Shown here piece by piece: positions 48,125-57,192 of a DNA stretch of 64,000 bases. The notes beneath the pieces are model-generated. The model ran no database searches, was not told the DNA's origin, and saw only the letters and a program-made list of their open reading frames with translations. The translations under genes were made by a program, and so were the position numbers. Every line of letters starts with the position of its first letter. The stretch's first letter is position 1. The DNA is from Citrobacter rodentium NBRC 105723 = DSM 16636 (lineage in GTDB: Bacteria; Pseudomonadota; Gammaproteobacteria; Enterobacterales; Enterobacteriaceae): the NCBI RefSeq assembly GCF_021278985.1, contig NZ_CP082833.1, positions 4,340,001-4,404,000 on the forward strand, in the 5' to 3' direction.

Positions 48125-49652
48125 TGGCAGGTAACTGGTAGCTCCAGGTTTCACTCAGCGTCTGATCGGCATTGACCAGCGCGGCGCGCATTTCAGTGGT
48201 TTTCTTCGCATCTTTCACTTTGACGCGCAGCGTCAGACGCCAGCCTTTGGTGACCGGGTTGTAACGCACGGCGTTTTCGACGATCTCGCCATTGTCGCCG
48301 ATGCTGGCCTGCGCAGTCACCGGCGTCTCCGGCGGCAGTTTTTTCATGTCGCTACCGGCAAAGTCCACGATAAAGGCGATAGTGCCGTCAGGCTGGCGAA
48401 TGAGATTGGACTGCTTCACGTCGCCGGTTGAACGACGGGTCTGCTGCACCCAGGCGTTATCCGGCGCATGGAGCTTGTCTTCATCACGGCTGAAGGTCAG
48501 CGTGTATTTGAAGTTCATCTCTTTGCCCGCTTCAGGCAGCTGATCCGGGGTCCAGTAAGCCACGATGTTATCGTTGGTTTCGTCGTTGGTCGGAATTTCA
48601 ACCAGCTCGATCTTTCCTTTGCCCCACTCGCCTTTCGGCGTGATCCAGGCGCTTGGCCGCAGATCGTAACGGTCGTCGAGATCTTCAAAACGAGAGAACT
48701 CGCGACCACGCTGCAGCAGGCCGAAGCCCTGCGGGTTTTCCATCGCGAAGCTGCTTACCGCGAGGTGTTTCGGGTTGTTCAGCGGACGCCAGATCCATTC
48801 GCCGTTGCCGGCATGGATCGACAGACCGTTGGAGTCATGCAGCTCCGGACGATAATTGCTGGTCGGCGACGGCTGGTTCGGCCCAAACAGGAACATACTG
48901 GTTAACGGCGCGACGCCCAGTTTGCCGACTTTATCGCGCAGGTACACTTTCGACTGCACGTCGACCACGGTATCGCGGCCTGGGATAATCACGAAACGGT
49001 AGGCGCCGGTCGCCCGCGGCGAATCCAGCAGCGCATATATCGTCAGGCGTTTGTCAGTCGGTTTTGGACGCTCGATCCAGAACTCACGGAAACTGGGAAA
49101 CTCTTCGCCTGAGGGCAGCGCGGTATCAATAGCCAGGCCACGCGCCGACAGGCCATAAACCTGCCCGGCGCCGAGCACGCGGAAATAGCTCGCCCCCAGC
49201 ATGCTGACGATTTCGTCATTCTTATCTTTGCTGTTGATGGGATAGAGCACCTTAAACCCGGCGAACCCGAGATCTTTTACGGTGTCTTTATCATGCTGAA
49301 CGTTGCCGAAATTAAAGTAGTCCGGGCTGTATTTGATGCGCTTTACCGTGGTCGCGGTCACTTCATTGATTTTGACCGGCGTGTCGAAGTACATACCCTG
49401 ATGGTAGAACTCGAGCTTGAATGGGGTTTTGATGTTGTTCCAGTAGGCTTTTTCGCGATTAAACTGGATCTGCTGATAGTCCGCGTATTTCATCTCGCGG
49501 AAAACGGAGGGCAAGTTGCTTTTTGGCGCCTCATAGCCTTTACCGGCTAAGGATTGAGCTTGTTTTGCTACGTCATTGATGGTGAAAGCCCAACCTGACG
49601 TGGTGGAAAGCGCTAACATCACCGCCGCACCCAACCAACGCATTTTCATCAT
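48117..49652 (-). CDS. opgG: OpgG (MdoG), periplasmic glucan branching protein
   Basis: Periplasmic protein needed for osmoregulated glucan synthesis, thought to act in beta-1,6 branching. From MMKMRWLGAAVMLALS at 49652 it has 511 residues, the E. coli length, with a signal peptide cleaved near SGWAF. An upstream ATG (49670, MKHKPQ) is also possible and only lengthens the signal region. It is first in opgGH. Confidence 0.95.
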   Translation of the reverse strand: MMKMRWLGAAVMLALSTTSGWAFTINDVAKQAQSLAGKGYEAPKSNLPSVFREMKYADYQQIQFNREKAYWNNIKTPFKLEFYHQGMYFDTPVKINEVTATTVKRIKYSPDYFNFGNVQHDKDTVKDLGFAGFKVLYPINSKDKNDEIVSMLGASYFRVLGAGQVYGLSARGLAIDTALPSGEEFPSFREFWIERPKPTDKRLTIYALLDSPRATGAYRFVIIPGRDTVVDVQSKVYLRDKVGKLGVAPLTSMFLFGPNQPSPTSNYRPELHDSNGLSIHAGNGEWIWRPLNNPKHLAVSSFAMENPQGFGLLQRGREFSRFEDLDDRYDLRPSAWITPKGEWGKGKIELVEIPTNDETNDNIVAYWTPDQLPEAGKEMNFKYTLTFSRDEDKLHAPDNAWVQQTRRSTGDVKQSNLIRQPDGTIAFIVDFAGSDMKKLPPETPVTAQASIGDNGEIVENAVRYNPVTKGWRLTLRVKVKDAKKTTEMRAALVNADQTLSETWSYQLPANE

Positions 49653-49929
49653 TTGTGGTTTATGTTTCATAATTAGTAAGCACTTCCCCCTTTGTGTGCT
49701 TATATCGATCCGATCTATTTTAATGGATAATCAGGCGTTAGGACAACTGAATCCCGGCATTGTTCAGCACGCTGGCTCATGCCTTAAGCATTCGTCAGAG
49801 CCTTTTGCACTTTGCGTGCTTATCCTGGAGACAGGCCGTCATACTTCGTGTAGGGTTGCCACCGACTGTAACTATTAATCGCTTTATGGATAAGACGAAT
49901 AGTCTGAGAATTGAGAATACGAAAACTCT

Positions 49930-51090
49930 ATGAATCCCGTACCCGCGCAGCGTGAATATTTTCTTGACTCCATCCGCGCCTGGCTGATGTTGTTGGGTAT
50001 TCCTTTCCATATTTCCTTAATCTATTCCAGCCATATCTGGCACGTGAATAGCGCCGGGCCGTCCTGGTGGCTGACGCTGTTTAACGATTTTATCCATGCC
50101 TTTCGTATGCAGGTCTTTTTTGTTATTTCAGGTTATTTTTCATACATGCTGTTTCTGCGTTACCCGCTGAAACGCTGGTGGAAAGTGCGCGTCGAACGCG
50201 TCGGTATCCCTATGCTTACCGCTATTCCGCTCCTGACGTTGCCGCAATTTATTATGTTGCAATATGTAAAAGGAAAAGCAGACGGCTGGCACGCCCTCTC
50301 CCTGTATGACAAATATAATACGCTGGCCTGGGAATTAATTTCCCACCTGTGGTTTTTACTCGTCCTGGTGGTATTAACCAGCGTAAGCCTGGTGATATTT
50401 AGCCTGATGCGAAAAAAACTGACTGCGGGCAGCGCACGGCGTCTTAGCACGATCTCCATGCCTGAACTGACGCTTATTTTCTTTTTACTGGGCGTGATGT
50501 ATGCGGCGCTAAGACGGACAATATTCGTTATTTATCCGCCGATTCTCAGCGACGGCATGTTCAATTTTATCGTCATGCAGACGCTCTTTTATATGCCTTT
50601 CTTTATTTTAGGCGCGCTGGCCTTTATTTCCCCGCCGCTTAAGGCGCTGTTCACCACCCCTTCGCGCGGGTGCGCGCTGGGCGCGGCTGTTGCCTTTGTC
50701 GCCTATCTGCTCAATCAACGCTACGGCAGCGGCGACGCCTGGATGTACGAAACGGAATATGTCATTACGATGCTGATGGGACTGTGGATGGTTAACGTGG
50801 TGTTTTCACTGGGACATCGCCTGCTGAATTTTCAGTCGGCCCGCGTCACCTACTTTGTTAACGCGTCGCTGTTTATCTATCTGGTGCACCATCCGCTGAC
50901 GCTGTTTTTCGGCGCATACATTACGCCGCATATTGCCTCGAATTTGCTGGGATTTCTCTGCGGGCTGGTATTCGTTATCGGCATTGCGCTGGTGCTGTAT
51001 GAAATTCATTTACGCATTCCGCTGCTTAAATTCCTTTTCTCCGGTAAACCCGCGATCCGTCAGGATAAAGCGCCGCGGCTGACTCATTAA
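49930..51090 (+). CDS. opgC: OpgC (MdoC), glucan succinyltransferase
   Basis: Inner-membrane acyltransferase-3 family protein of 386 residues that adds succinyl groups to osmoregulated glucans. About ten membrane helices are visible; the N-terminal REYFLDSIRAWLMLLGIPFHIS carries the conserved His of the family. It is divergent from opgG; the shared 277-bp gap (49653-49929) would hold the osmoregulated promoters and shows no other gene. Confidence 0.95.
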   Translation: MNPVPAQREYFLDSIRAWLMLLGIPFHISLIYSSHIWHVNSAGPSWWLTLFNDFIHAFRMQVFFVISGYFSYMLFLRYPLKRWWKVRVERVGIPMLTAIPLLTLPQFIMLQYVKGKADGWHALSLYDKYNTLAWELISHLWFLLVLVVLTSVSLVIFSLMRKKLTAGSARRLSTISMPELTLIFFLLGVMYAALRRTIFVIYPPILSDGMFNFIVMQTLFYMPFFILGALAFISPPLKALFTTPSRGCALGAAVAFVAYLLNQRYGSGDAWMYETEYVITMLMGLWMVNVVFSLGHRLLNFQSARVTYFVNASLFIYLVHHPLTLFFGAYITPHIASNLLGFLCGLVFVIGIALVLYEIHLRIPLLKFLFSGKPAIRQDKAPRLTH

Positions 51091-51095
51091 GCCGT

Positions 51096-52577
51096 CTACA
51101 GTAGCCATTCGACGGGCAATATTTTAGCCAGTCGCACCAGAACCCGCTTCCAGAATCCGGTAGCGGGTTCTTTTTTTATCACCACCGGCTGGTCATTCTG
51201 GTGATCCACCCAGTTAATACGCCCCCAGCGATCCAGACGTAATTGCCAGGCGGCGTTACGCTGGCTTTCGGTGAAGCGCTTATGGATCAACGTCGCCAGC
51301 CTCTCACTTTCGATGACAAATCCCATCTCCGTATTCAGCAGCGTTGAGCGCGGATCAAAATTGAGCGAGCCGATAAACACCTTACAGCCGTCAATGCTGA
51401 ACGTTTTGGCATGCAGGCTGGAGCCGGAATTCCCGGTCAGGCCACGGTCGTGCACCACCGTTTCATGTTCCCGCGTGGGCTTAAGCTCGTACAGTTCAAC
51501 GCCGTAGCGCAGCAGCTTCTTGCGCCAGCGGGCGTAGCCGGCATGGACAACGGCGACGTCGTTCGCCGCCAGCGAGTTGGTCAGAATCGCAATCCTGACC
51601 CCTTTCCTGACCAGCTGCAGCAGTTGGGCGACGCCTGCCCGCGTAGGGACAAAATAGGCGGAAATGATATCGATCCGCTCCCCCGGCGACCCCATCACAT
51701 CAAAAAGCCGCTGCGGCAATAGAGAGTGACGCTGCGCTTTCCCTTCGCCTTTTGACGGATCGTCGCTCAGCAGCCGCGTTTTCGCCCAGATTAGCGGCAG
51801 GGAGGCGCTTTCAAGGTGAGATATGAACTGGCTGGTTTCGAGGGTATGCAGATAGCGGCGGGTGATGTCGTCATTATACCAGGACTCCGGCTGCTCAATG
51901 CGAAAGGCGATCTCCTCTTCCGAGAGCGACAGCACCGATTTCAGCGTCGAAACCGAGCGGCAGCGCCAGTAACGTTCGAAATCATCGGCCACATCCCTAA
52001 CTACCGGGCCAATCGCCATCACGTCGATGTCGGAAAACAACGGCTCCTGCCCGGCGCCAAAATAGGCGTCGCCAACGTTGCGCCCGCCCACCAGCGTAAC
52101 GACGCCATCAACGGTAAAGCTTTTGTTATGCATTCGCCGGTTGAGCCTGGCGAAGTCGGTTAAATAGCCCAGCGCCCTGAGCATACGAAAAGAGAACGGG
52201 TTAAACAGGCGAACTTCAATATTGGGATGGCTGTCCAGCAGTTGCAGCGTGTCATCCAGACCGGGCGTGTTGTTATCGTCAAGCAGCAGCCGGACGTGAA
52301 CGCCGCGCTTTGCCGCCGCTAACAGCACCGAGAACAGAAGACGCCCGGACATATCGTCTTCCCAGATGTAATACTGAATATCCAGCGTGCGCTCGGCCAT
52401 TTCCACCAGACGATAACGGGCCGCAAAGGCGTCCAGACTGTCATCAAGAACAAGCAGGCCGCACTCGCCGGGGTGACGTTCACACAGAGGGGTGATGGCG
52501 CGGGCAAGCCGGGTCAACTCATTGGTCGCCTTGTTGGGTAAGTAAGCGCTGGTATAGTCGGGTAGTTTCTTCGTCAT
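51096..52577 (-). CDS. clsC: ClsC (YmdC), cardiolipin synthase C
   Basis: Phospholipase D-family enzyme that makes cardiolipin from phosphatidylglycerol and phosphatidylethanolamine. Two HKD motifs are present: RMHNKSFTVDGVVTLVGGRN and SLHAKTFSIDGCKVFIGS. From 52577 (MTKKLPDYTSAYL) it has 493 residues; the older E. coli annotation begins about 20 residues later, near RLARAI. It overlaps the ymdB end by 59 bp; the ymdB-clsC operon is conserved. Confidence 0.93.
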   Translation of the reverse strand: MTKKLPDYTSAYLPNKATNELTRLARAITPLCERHPGECGLLVLDDSLDAFAARYRLVEMAERTLDIQYYIWEDDMSGRLLFSVLLAAAKRGVHVRLLLDDNNTPGLDDTLQLLDSHPNIEVRLFNPFSFRMLRALGYLTDFARLNRRMHNKSFTVDGVVTLVGGRNVGDAYFGAGQEPLFSDIDVMAIGPVVRDVADDFERYWRCRSVSTLKSVLSLSEEEIAFRIEQPESWYNDDITRRYLHTLETSQFISHLESASLPLIWAKTRLLSDDPSKGEGKAQRHSLLPQRLFDVMGSPGERIDIISAYFVPTRAGVAQLLQLVRKGVRIAILTNSLAANDVAVVHAGYARWRKKLLRYGVELYELKPTREHETVVHDRGLTGNSGSSLHAKTFSIDGCKVFIGSLNFDPRSTLLNTEMGFVIESERLATLIHKRFTESQRNAAWQLRLDRWGRINWVDHQNDQPVVIKKEPATGFWKRVLVRLAKILPVEWLL

Positions 52578-53052
52578 AACAGACAAAGTATATCTGCTCC
52601 GGTGAAGCGCGACGGGTAATGAATTCCGAAATCGTATTTACCGCGATTTCCGCGGCAGCCGCACGCGGGTAGCCGTATACGCCCGTGCTGATTGCCGGAA
52701 AGGCGATCGACTGATAGCCATTCGCCAGCGCCAGGTTCAGGCTGTTCAGATACGCGTCATGCAGCAGTTGCGCTTCGTTATGCTCGCCACCCCGCCAGAT
52801 CGGGCCTACGGTATGGATCACCGCTTTCGCCGGAAGACGCCCTGCCGCGGTAATGACCGCATGGCCGGGCGGACACTCGCCCTGCTGTCGGCGCACCGTC
52901 ATACAGGCCTCCAGCAGCTCCGGGCCTGCCGCGCGATGAATTGCTCCGTCAACGCCACCGCCGCCCATCAGTGACGGATTTGCGGCGTTGACGATGGCAT
53001 CAACGGCAACGGTGGTAATATCCCCGTGAATAACATGAATGCGCGAGTTCAT
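52519..53052 (-). CDS. ymdB: YmdB, O-acetyl-ADP-ribose deacetylase, RNase III modulator
   Basis: Macrodomain protein of 177 residues with the ADP-ribose-binding signature VNAANPSLMGGGGVDGAIH and the C-terminal STGVYGYP loop. In E. coli it hydrolyses O-acetyl-ADP-ribose and binds and inhibits RNase III. The start MNSRIHVIHGD at 53052 gives the E. coli length. It precedes and overlaps clsC. Confidence 0.95.
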   Translation of the reverse strand: MNSRIHVIHGDITTVAVDAIVNAANPSLMGGGGVDGAIHRAAGPELLEACMTVRRQQGECPPGHAVITAAGRLPAKAVIHTVGPIWRGGEHNEAQLLHDAYLNSLNLALANGYQSIAFPAISTGVYGYPRAAAAEIAVNTISEFITRRASPEQIYFVCYDEETTRLYQRLLTQQGDQ

Positions 53053-53141
53053 AGGTTCCCCTTGCGTGACCTTCTTTATCAAGTGTACCGCACTCTTCCC
53101 CTGAAAATCGCTTTTTTCATTGTCTCGCCCACCGGGCGCGT

Positions 53142-53465
53142 TTAGTGGTAGACGATGTTCATCACCGCCAGTTTATTTTGCTTATCAATATATTGCATTT
53201 CCACTGACGCAATCCCCTTAAAATGCTGCGGCGCAGTGGTCAGCTCATGGAAAGAATAATAGCGGGTTTCGGTTTGTCCCTCGCGGCTACAGGAGAGCGC
53301 CAGACGTTGCTCACTGCGGCTGATATCGCAGGGCGGCTCAACAATCTCGCCGCTGAAATGGATAACGCCGCCCTGCCGATCTGCGTCCGCCATCGCGGCG
53401 GCGGCGAAAAGCGTAATAAGGCCGAGAGATAAAACCGTTCTCTTTACAGCAGAAAGTGGCTGCAT
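53142..53465 (-). CDS. ymdA: YmdA, secreted protein next to the curli genes
   Basis: A 107-residue protein with a signal peptide (to about residue 27, AMADAD). The mature part has two cysteines (EPPCDIS; ALSCSREG) and resembles small fimbrial-type domains and E. coli YmdA. It lies between csgC and ymdB, its E. coli position. Function unknown. It diverges more from E. coli than its neighbours. Confidence 0.82.
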   Translation of the reverse strand: MQPLSAVKRTVLSLGLITLFAAAAMADADRQGGVIHFSGEIVEPPCDISRSEQRLALSCSREGQTETRYYSFHELTTAPQHFKGIASVEMQYIDKQNKLAVMNIVYH

Positions 53466-53590
53466 ACTTTTTCCTCAATGACGAGTCATCCTTGAGGGGC
53501 TTTTCCCTTTCTGCTGTGCAGGCTGAATCAGGGAGTAACGTATTCCACGTTACTTTATTCATAGCTCAGCAGCCTCGCCTCCGCCATCGA

Positions 53591-53923
53591 TCACGAAGAT
53601 GTCGCAGGAGGCGGCCATTGTTGTGATAAATGCATTGCCTGTCCGTCGGACACCGTAACAATAATTTTTACGTTATCCTGTGGAGAAATAGTTAAGCTGA
53701 GTTTTGTCAAATCAATGGGTTGATTAGCGGGTAAAGAAAGCGTCTTCTTTTGCTGTGACCGACTTTGCCCCGCCACGCCTTCACGGAGGGCTAAAATTTG
53801 TACCTGGCAGACGCAGGGTTGCGCCAGCGTAACCTGCGGTATGATGGTATAAACATCGCCTTGTTGCGTGGTGCTGAAAGCGATCTGGCTGGAAAGCGCG
53901 GCAACAAGTATGAACGAATTCAT
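53591..53923 (-). CDS. csgC: CsgC, periplasmic inhibitor of curli amyloid formation
   Basis: Chaperone-like beta-sandwich protein that stops CsgA from polymerising in the periplasm. The start MNSFILVAALSSQIAF at 53923 gives 110 residues, the E. coli length. The redox-like CXC motif is present (PCVCQV). It is last of csgBAC, after a hairpin downstream of csgA. The longer in-frame start runs back into csgA and is rejected. Confidence 0.93.
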   Translation of the reverse strand: MNSFILVAALSSQIAFSTTQQGDVYTIIPQVTLAQPCVCQVQILALREGVAGQSRSQQKKTLSLPANQPIDLTKLSLTISPQDNVKIIVTVSDGQAMHLSQQWPPPATSS

Positions 53924-53940
53924 GCTGTCCTCCCGAAAAA

Positions 53941-53962
53941 AAACAGGGCTTTCGCCCTGTTT
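53941..53962 (-). terminator. csgA downstream terminator
   Basis: Stem AAACAGGGC / GCCCTGTTT with TTTC loop and a T run on the minus strand, between csgA and csgC. Probably an attenuating terminator that keeps csgC below csgBA. Confidence 0.85.
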
Positions 53963-53984
53963 ATTGTTCTGCATTAAAACAGAA

Positions 53985-54440
53985 TCAGTACTGATTCGCC
54001 GTGGCGTTGTTGCCAAAGCCCACCTGTGAGACCAGAACGCTGGAGTCAGAGGCGGTCTGGTTAACCAGCGCGGCGTTATTGCCACCGTACTGGCTGACGC
54101 TGATATCCGAGTTTTTACCGTTCCACTGATCGATGGTCGCGTTGTTTCTGAAGCCGCTTTGCGTCAGTTCGATGGTGCTGTTATCAGCCCCCTGACCCAC
54201 ATCCGCGCCGTTACCAAAACCATCCTGACGAATGGTGGTTTCTGATTTACGAGCGTCGCTTTGCAGCGCAAGCGCGGCGTTATTAACCCCTGACTGATAA
54301 ATGCTCAGGGTGGATTCCGGACCCGTGCTGCTACCGCCACCGCCGTGATTTCCGCCGCCGCCCCATTGCGGAACAGAACCTGCCAGTGCACTGCCAGAAA
54401 CCACGATTGCTGCAAATGCTGCCACTTGTAAAAGTTTCAT
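53985..54440 (-). CDS. csgA: CsgA, major curlin subunit
   Basis: Secreted amyloid subunit of curli fibres. The 151 residues have a signal peptide (cleaved near ALAGSVPQ), the N22 secretion region, then five imperfect repeats of the S-X5-Q-X4-N-X5-Q type (SIYQSGVNNAALALQ first, LVSQVGFGNNATANQY last). Length equals E. coli CsgA, though repeat sequences differ in several positions (SGVNN instead of YGGGN in the first). Polymerises on CsgB at the cell surface. Confidence 0.96.
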   Translation of the reverse strand: MKLLQVAAFAAIVVSGSALAGSVPQWGGGGNHGGGGSSTGPESTLSIYQSGVNNAALALQSDARKSETTIRQDGFGNGADVGQGADNSTIELTQSGFRNNATIDQWNGKNSDISVSQYGGNNAALVNQTASDSSVLVSQVGFGNNATANQY

Positions 54441-54480
54441 GGTAAACCCCCATCGGATTGATTTAATTGCCGCCCATGTA

Positions 54481-54936
54481 TTAGCGTTGCGTAACGCGAA
54501 TTGCCATTTGCGACTGTCTCTGCACTACAACTGCTGTTTTCTGCGTACCATACTGGGTAATATTTGCTTTATTTCCAGAACCTTTCTGGATAATCATCGC
54601 AGTATTACCGTAATTACTTTGCGATATACTGGCATCATTGGCATTACCCGTCTGATCAATATACGCAAAGTTATAAGTGCCTGACTGGTCTACATTCGCC
54701 CGGTTGCTTCCTCCTTCCTGCGAAACCACCGACAAAAGTTTTGAACCGTCCTGGCGTATTTTCGCACTATTATTTGTGCCGACCTGACCAATAATGGCTG
54801 CCTGATTAAATGAGGACTTGCTTAATTCATTTACCGCAAAGTTATATTCAGCTCCGGCTAAATCGGGGCCTGCTGCGGCAGTCATTCCAGGCACACCCAG
54901 CAATGTAAACATCATAAATAACAATTTGTTTTTCAT
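54481..54936 (-). CDS. csgB: CsgB, curlin nucleator
   Basis: Minor subunit that anchors on the cell and nucleates CsgA. The start MKNKLLFMMFTLLGV at 54936 gives 151 residues, the E. coli length, with signal peptide and five repeats; the last (AVVVQRQSQMAIRVTQR) is basic and lacks the usual pattern, as known for the CsgF-dependent anchoring end. It precedes csgA by 40 bp. Confidence 0.95.
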   Translation of the reverse strand: MKNKLLFMMFTLLGVPGMTAAAGPDLAGAEYNFAVNELSKSSFNQAAIIGQVGTNNSAKIRQDGSKLLSVVSQEGGSNRANVDQSGTYNFAYIDQTGNANDASISQSNYGNTAMIIQKGSGNKANITQYGTQKTAVVVQRQSQMAIRVTQR

Positions 54937-55679
54937 GTTGTCACCCTGGACCTGGTTATCGAGCGAGTTAATTATCGGCATATAATTTGTTAACGCCGCG
55001 TTACGATGAAGAGTATGTCCGGGGAAATATTTTTAATAACTCACCCACCGGTGGTATTTTTTAAAACGGAGTCACCCCAAAGTGCTACTAATCGCATAAA
55101 CCGGCAGTTATCATCTCTGTAATTTGTTTCTCTTATGTCAGTTGCTCCTCTCATCAGATGAAAATCGCAGGGAAGCGCTTCTGCGCCATTTTCAGCGACA
55201 GGAACGCGCCCGAGCATCTTCCCCGGCAACCAGCTGCGATCGGGAGCGTTTTTTTCTGTCGAAAAGAGCGCCAGGAACACACGCCAGGCGGCTGACAATT
55301 TAACCGCAAAACTTTTGCACTATTTTCTTGCATTTAATTTAATAAAAACAACAAGATGTCATTATTTGTATGACTTTATAAAACTGTGCAATAATTTTCT
55401 GATGTACAACTTTACTATCAATTATCAACTTTAAAATCATCATGAGATAACAAATTAATATATAATTTTACATATTGTTACAAGTTTAACACTTGCTTTA
55501 AGATTTGTAATAGCTAGATTGAAATCAGTCGTCGTTCGTTTGTATTAATATTTTCACCCATCCGGGTGAGAATTATTTATTCTACACACAGCAGTGCAAC
55601 ACCTGTCAGTACTTCTGGTGCCTTTATTTAATGAAAGGCAGCTGTCAGATGTGCGACTAATAAAAAGTGGAGTTTCATC
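54937..55679. promoter_or_regulatory. csgD-csgB intergenic control region
   Basis: The 743 bp between divergent csgB and csgD compare with about 755 bp in E. coli. The csgD side (55300-55680) is strongly AT-rich, as expected for a promoter bound by OmpR, H-NS, IHF and RpoS-dependent factors. The csgD 5' leader near 55600-55680 contains hairpin-forming sequence corresponding to the region targeted in E. coli by OmrA/B, McaS and other small RNAs. A minus-strand open frame at 55041-55298 has no support. Confidence 0.75.
55037..55047 (-). promoter_or_regulatory. CsgD-binding site of the csgBAC promoter
   Basis: Minus strand TGGGTGAGTTA, one base from the E. coli CsgD box CGGGTGAGTTA, and followed by the same TATTAAAAATATTTCC. 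It lies 101 bp upstream of csgB. Confidence 0.75.
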
Positions 55680-56330
55680 ATGTATAATGAAGTCCATAGT
55701 ATTCATGGTCATACATTATTGTTAATCACCAAACCCTCTCTGCAGGCAACAGCATTATTGCAGCACTTAAAGCAATCGCTGGCTGTTTCCGGAAAATTGC
55801 ATAACATTCAACGTTCTCTGGATGATATTCCCGCCGGTAGTATCGTGCTGGTGGATATGATGGAGGCCGATAAAAAACTTATTCACTACTGGCAGGAAAA
55901 TTTAGCCAGGAAAAACAACAATATCAGGACATTATTATTAAATACGCCGGAAGATTACCCCTACCGGGATATTGAAAGCTGGCCGCACATCAACGGCGTT
56001 TTTTACGTCACCGAGGATGAAGAACGCGTCGTTTACGGCCTGCAGGGCATTTTGCGCGGAGAATGCTATTTCTCGCAGAAGCTGGCAAGCTATCTGATCA
56101 CCCACTCGGGCAATTACCGTTACAACGGGACAGAGTCCGCTCTCCTGACTCACCGGGAAAAAGAGATCCTCAATAAACTGCGCATTGGCGCTTCAAATAT
56201 CGAAATCGCGCGCTCACTGTTTATCAGTGAAAATACGGTAAAAACCCATCTTTATAATCTTTTCAAGAAGATAGCGGTTAAAAACCGTACGCAGGCGGTA
56301 TCGTGGGCAAACGATAACCTCAGGCGCTAA
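55680..56330 (+). CDS. csgD: CsgD, master biofilm regulator
   Basis: LuxR/FixJ-family regulator that activates csgBAC and cellulose-related genes. The 216 residues have a receiver-like N-terminal domain and a C-terminal HTH (LTHREKEILNKLRIGASNIE; NTVKTHLYNLF). Length equals E. coli. It starts the csgDEFG operon; csgE follows after 4 bp. Expression is set by the large intergenic region. Confidence 0.96.
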   Translation: MYNEVHSIHGHTLLLITKPSLQATALLQHLKQSLAVSGKLHNIQRSLDDIPAGSIVLVDMMEADKKLIHYWQENLARKNNNIRTLLLNTPEDYPYRDIESWPHINGVFYVTEDEERVVYGLQGILRGECYFSQKLASYLITHSGNYRYNGTESALLTHREKEILNKLRIGASNIEIARSLFISENTVKTHLYNLFKKIAVKNRTQAVSWANDNLRR

Positions 56331-56334
56331 CGCC

Positions 56335-56724
56335 ATGAAACGCTATTTAAGTTGGCTTTTGGCGGCGCATTGCCTGCTCGCTGGCGGGCAACTGCACGCT
56401 GTAGAAGTTGAGGTACCCGGCCTGCTCACTGACCATACCGTCTCGTCTGTCGGCCACGATTTTTATCGTGCGTTTAGTGAAAAGTGGGAAAGTGAATACA
56501 CCGGTAATTTAACCATTAATGAACGACCCAGCGCGCGTTGGGGAAGCTGGATCACCATAACGATAAATCAGGACGTTATTTTCCAGACTTTTTTATTTCC
56601 AACGAAAAGAGACTTTGAAAGAACGGTTGTCTTTGCACTGGCACAAACTGAGGAAGCCTTAAACCGCCGGCAAATAGATCAAGCGCTATTGAGCACTGGC
56701 GATTTAACGCATGACGAATTCTAA
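56335..56724 (+). CDS. csgE: CsgE, curli secretion specificity factor
   Basis: Periplasmic nonameric cap protein that brings CsgA to the CsgG pore. The 129 residues have a signal peptide (cleaved near LHAVEVEV) and match E. coli in length. Sequence motifs ARWGSWITITIN and FQTFLFPTKRDFE are conserved. Confidence 0.95.
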   Translation: MKRYLSWLLAAHCLLAGGQLHAVEVEVPGLLTDHTVSSVGHDFYRAFSEKWESEYTGNLTINERPSARWGSWITITINQDVIFQTFLFPTKRDFERTVVFALAQTEEALNRRQIDQALLSTGDLTHDEF

Positions 56725-56750
56725 AATATGATTTTTCTCCGGAGGCTGTA

Positions 56751-57167
56751 ATGTGTGTCAAACATGCAGTAGTGGCGCTCATGCTTATTTCGCCGTTGAG
56801 CTGGGCCGGTAATATGACCTTTCAGTTCCGTAACCCTAATTTTGGTGGGAATCCGAATAACGGCTCTTTTTTACTGAACAGCGCGCAGGCGCAGAATTCT
56901 TATAAAGATCCCAGTTATGATGACGATTACGGCGTGGAAATGCCCTCCGCGCTGGATAACTTTACCCAGGCTATTCAGTCGCAGATTTTGGGCGGGCTGT
57001 TGACCAATATAAATACCGGCAAACCAGGCCGGATGGTGACCAATGATTTTATCGTGGATATCGCCAACCGTGACGGGCAGTTGCAGCTCAACGTCACGGA
57101 CAGGAAAACGGGAAAAACCTCGACGATTGAAGTGTCGGGCTTACAGTCTCAATCCACCGATTTTTAG
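56751..57167 (+). CDS. csgF: CsgF, curli nucleation coupling factor
   Basis: Surface-exposed accessory protein that fits in the CsgG pore and helps CsgB nucleate. The 138 residues start MCVKHAVVALMLISPL with a signal peptide ending LSWAG. The mature N terminus NMTFQFRNPNFGGNP is the pore-inserting segment. Length equals E. coli. Confidence 0.95.
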   Translation: MCVKHAVVALMLISPLSWAGNMTFQFRNPNFGGNPNNGSFLLNSAQAQNSYKDPSYDDDYGVEMPSALDNFTQAIQSQILGGLLTNINTGKPGRMVTNDFIVDIANRDGQLQLNVTDRKTGKTSTIEVSGLQSQSTDF

Positions 57168-57192
57168 GCCCTGGCCGCGTAAGGAATAAACC

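Noticed and set aside
55041..55298. An 85-residue minus-strand open frame in the csgB-csgD gap
   Set aside because: It lies in the known regulatory region, covers the CsgD box, has no recognisable homologue and no clear ribosome-binding site.
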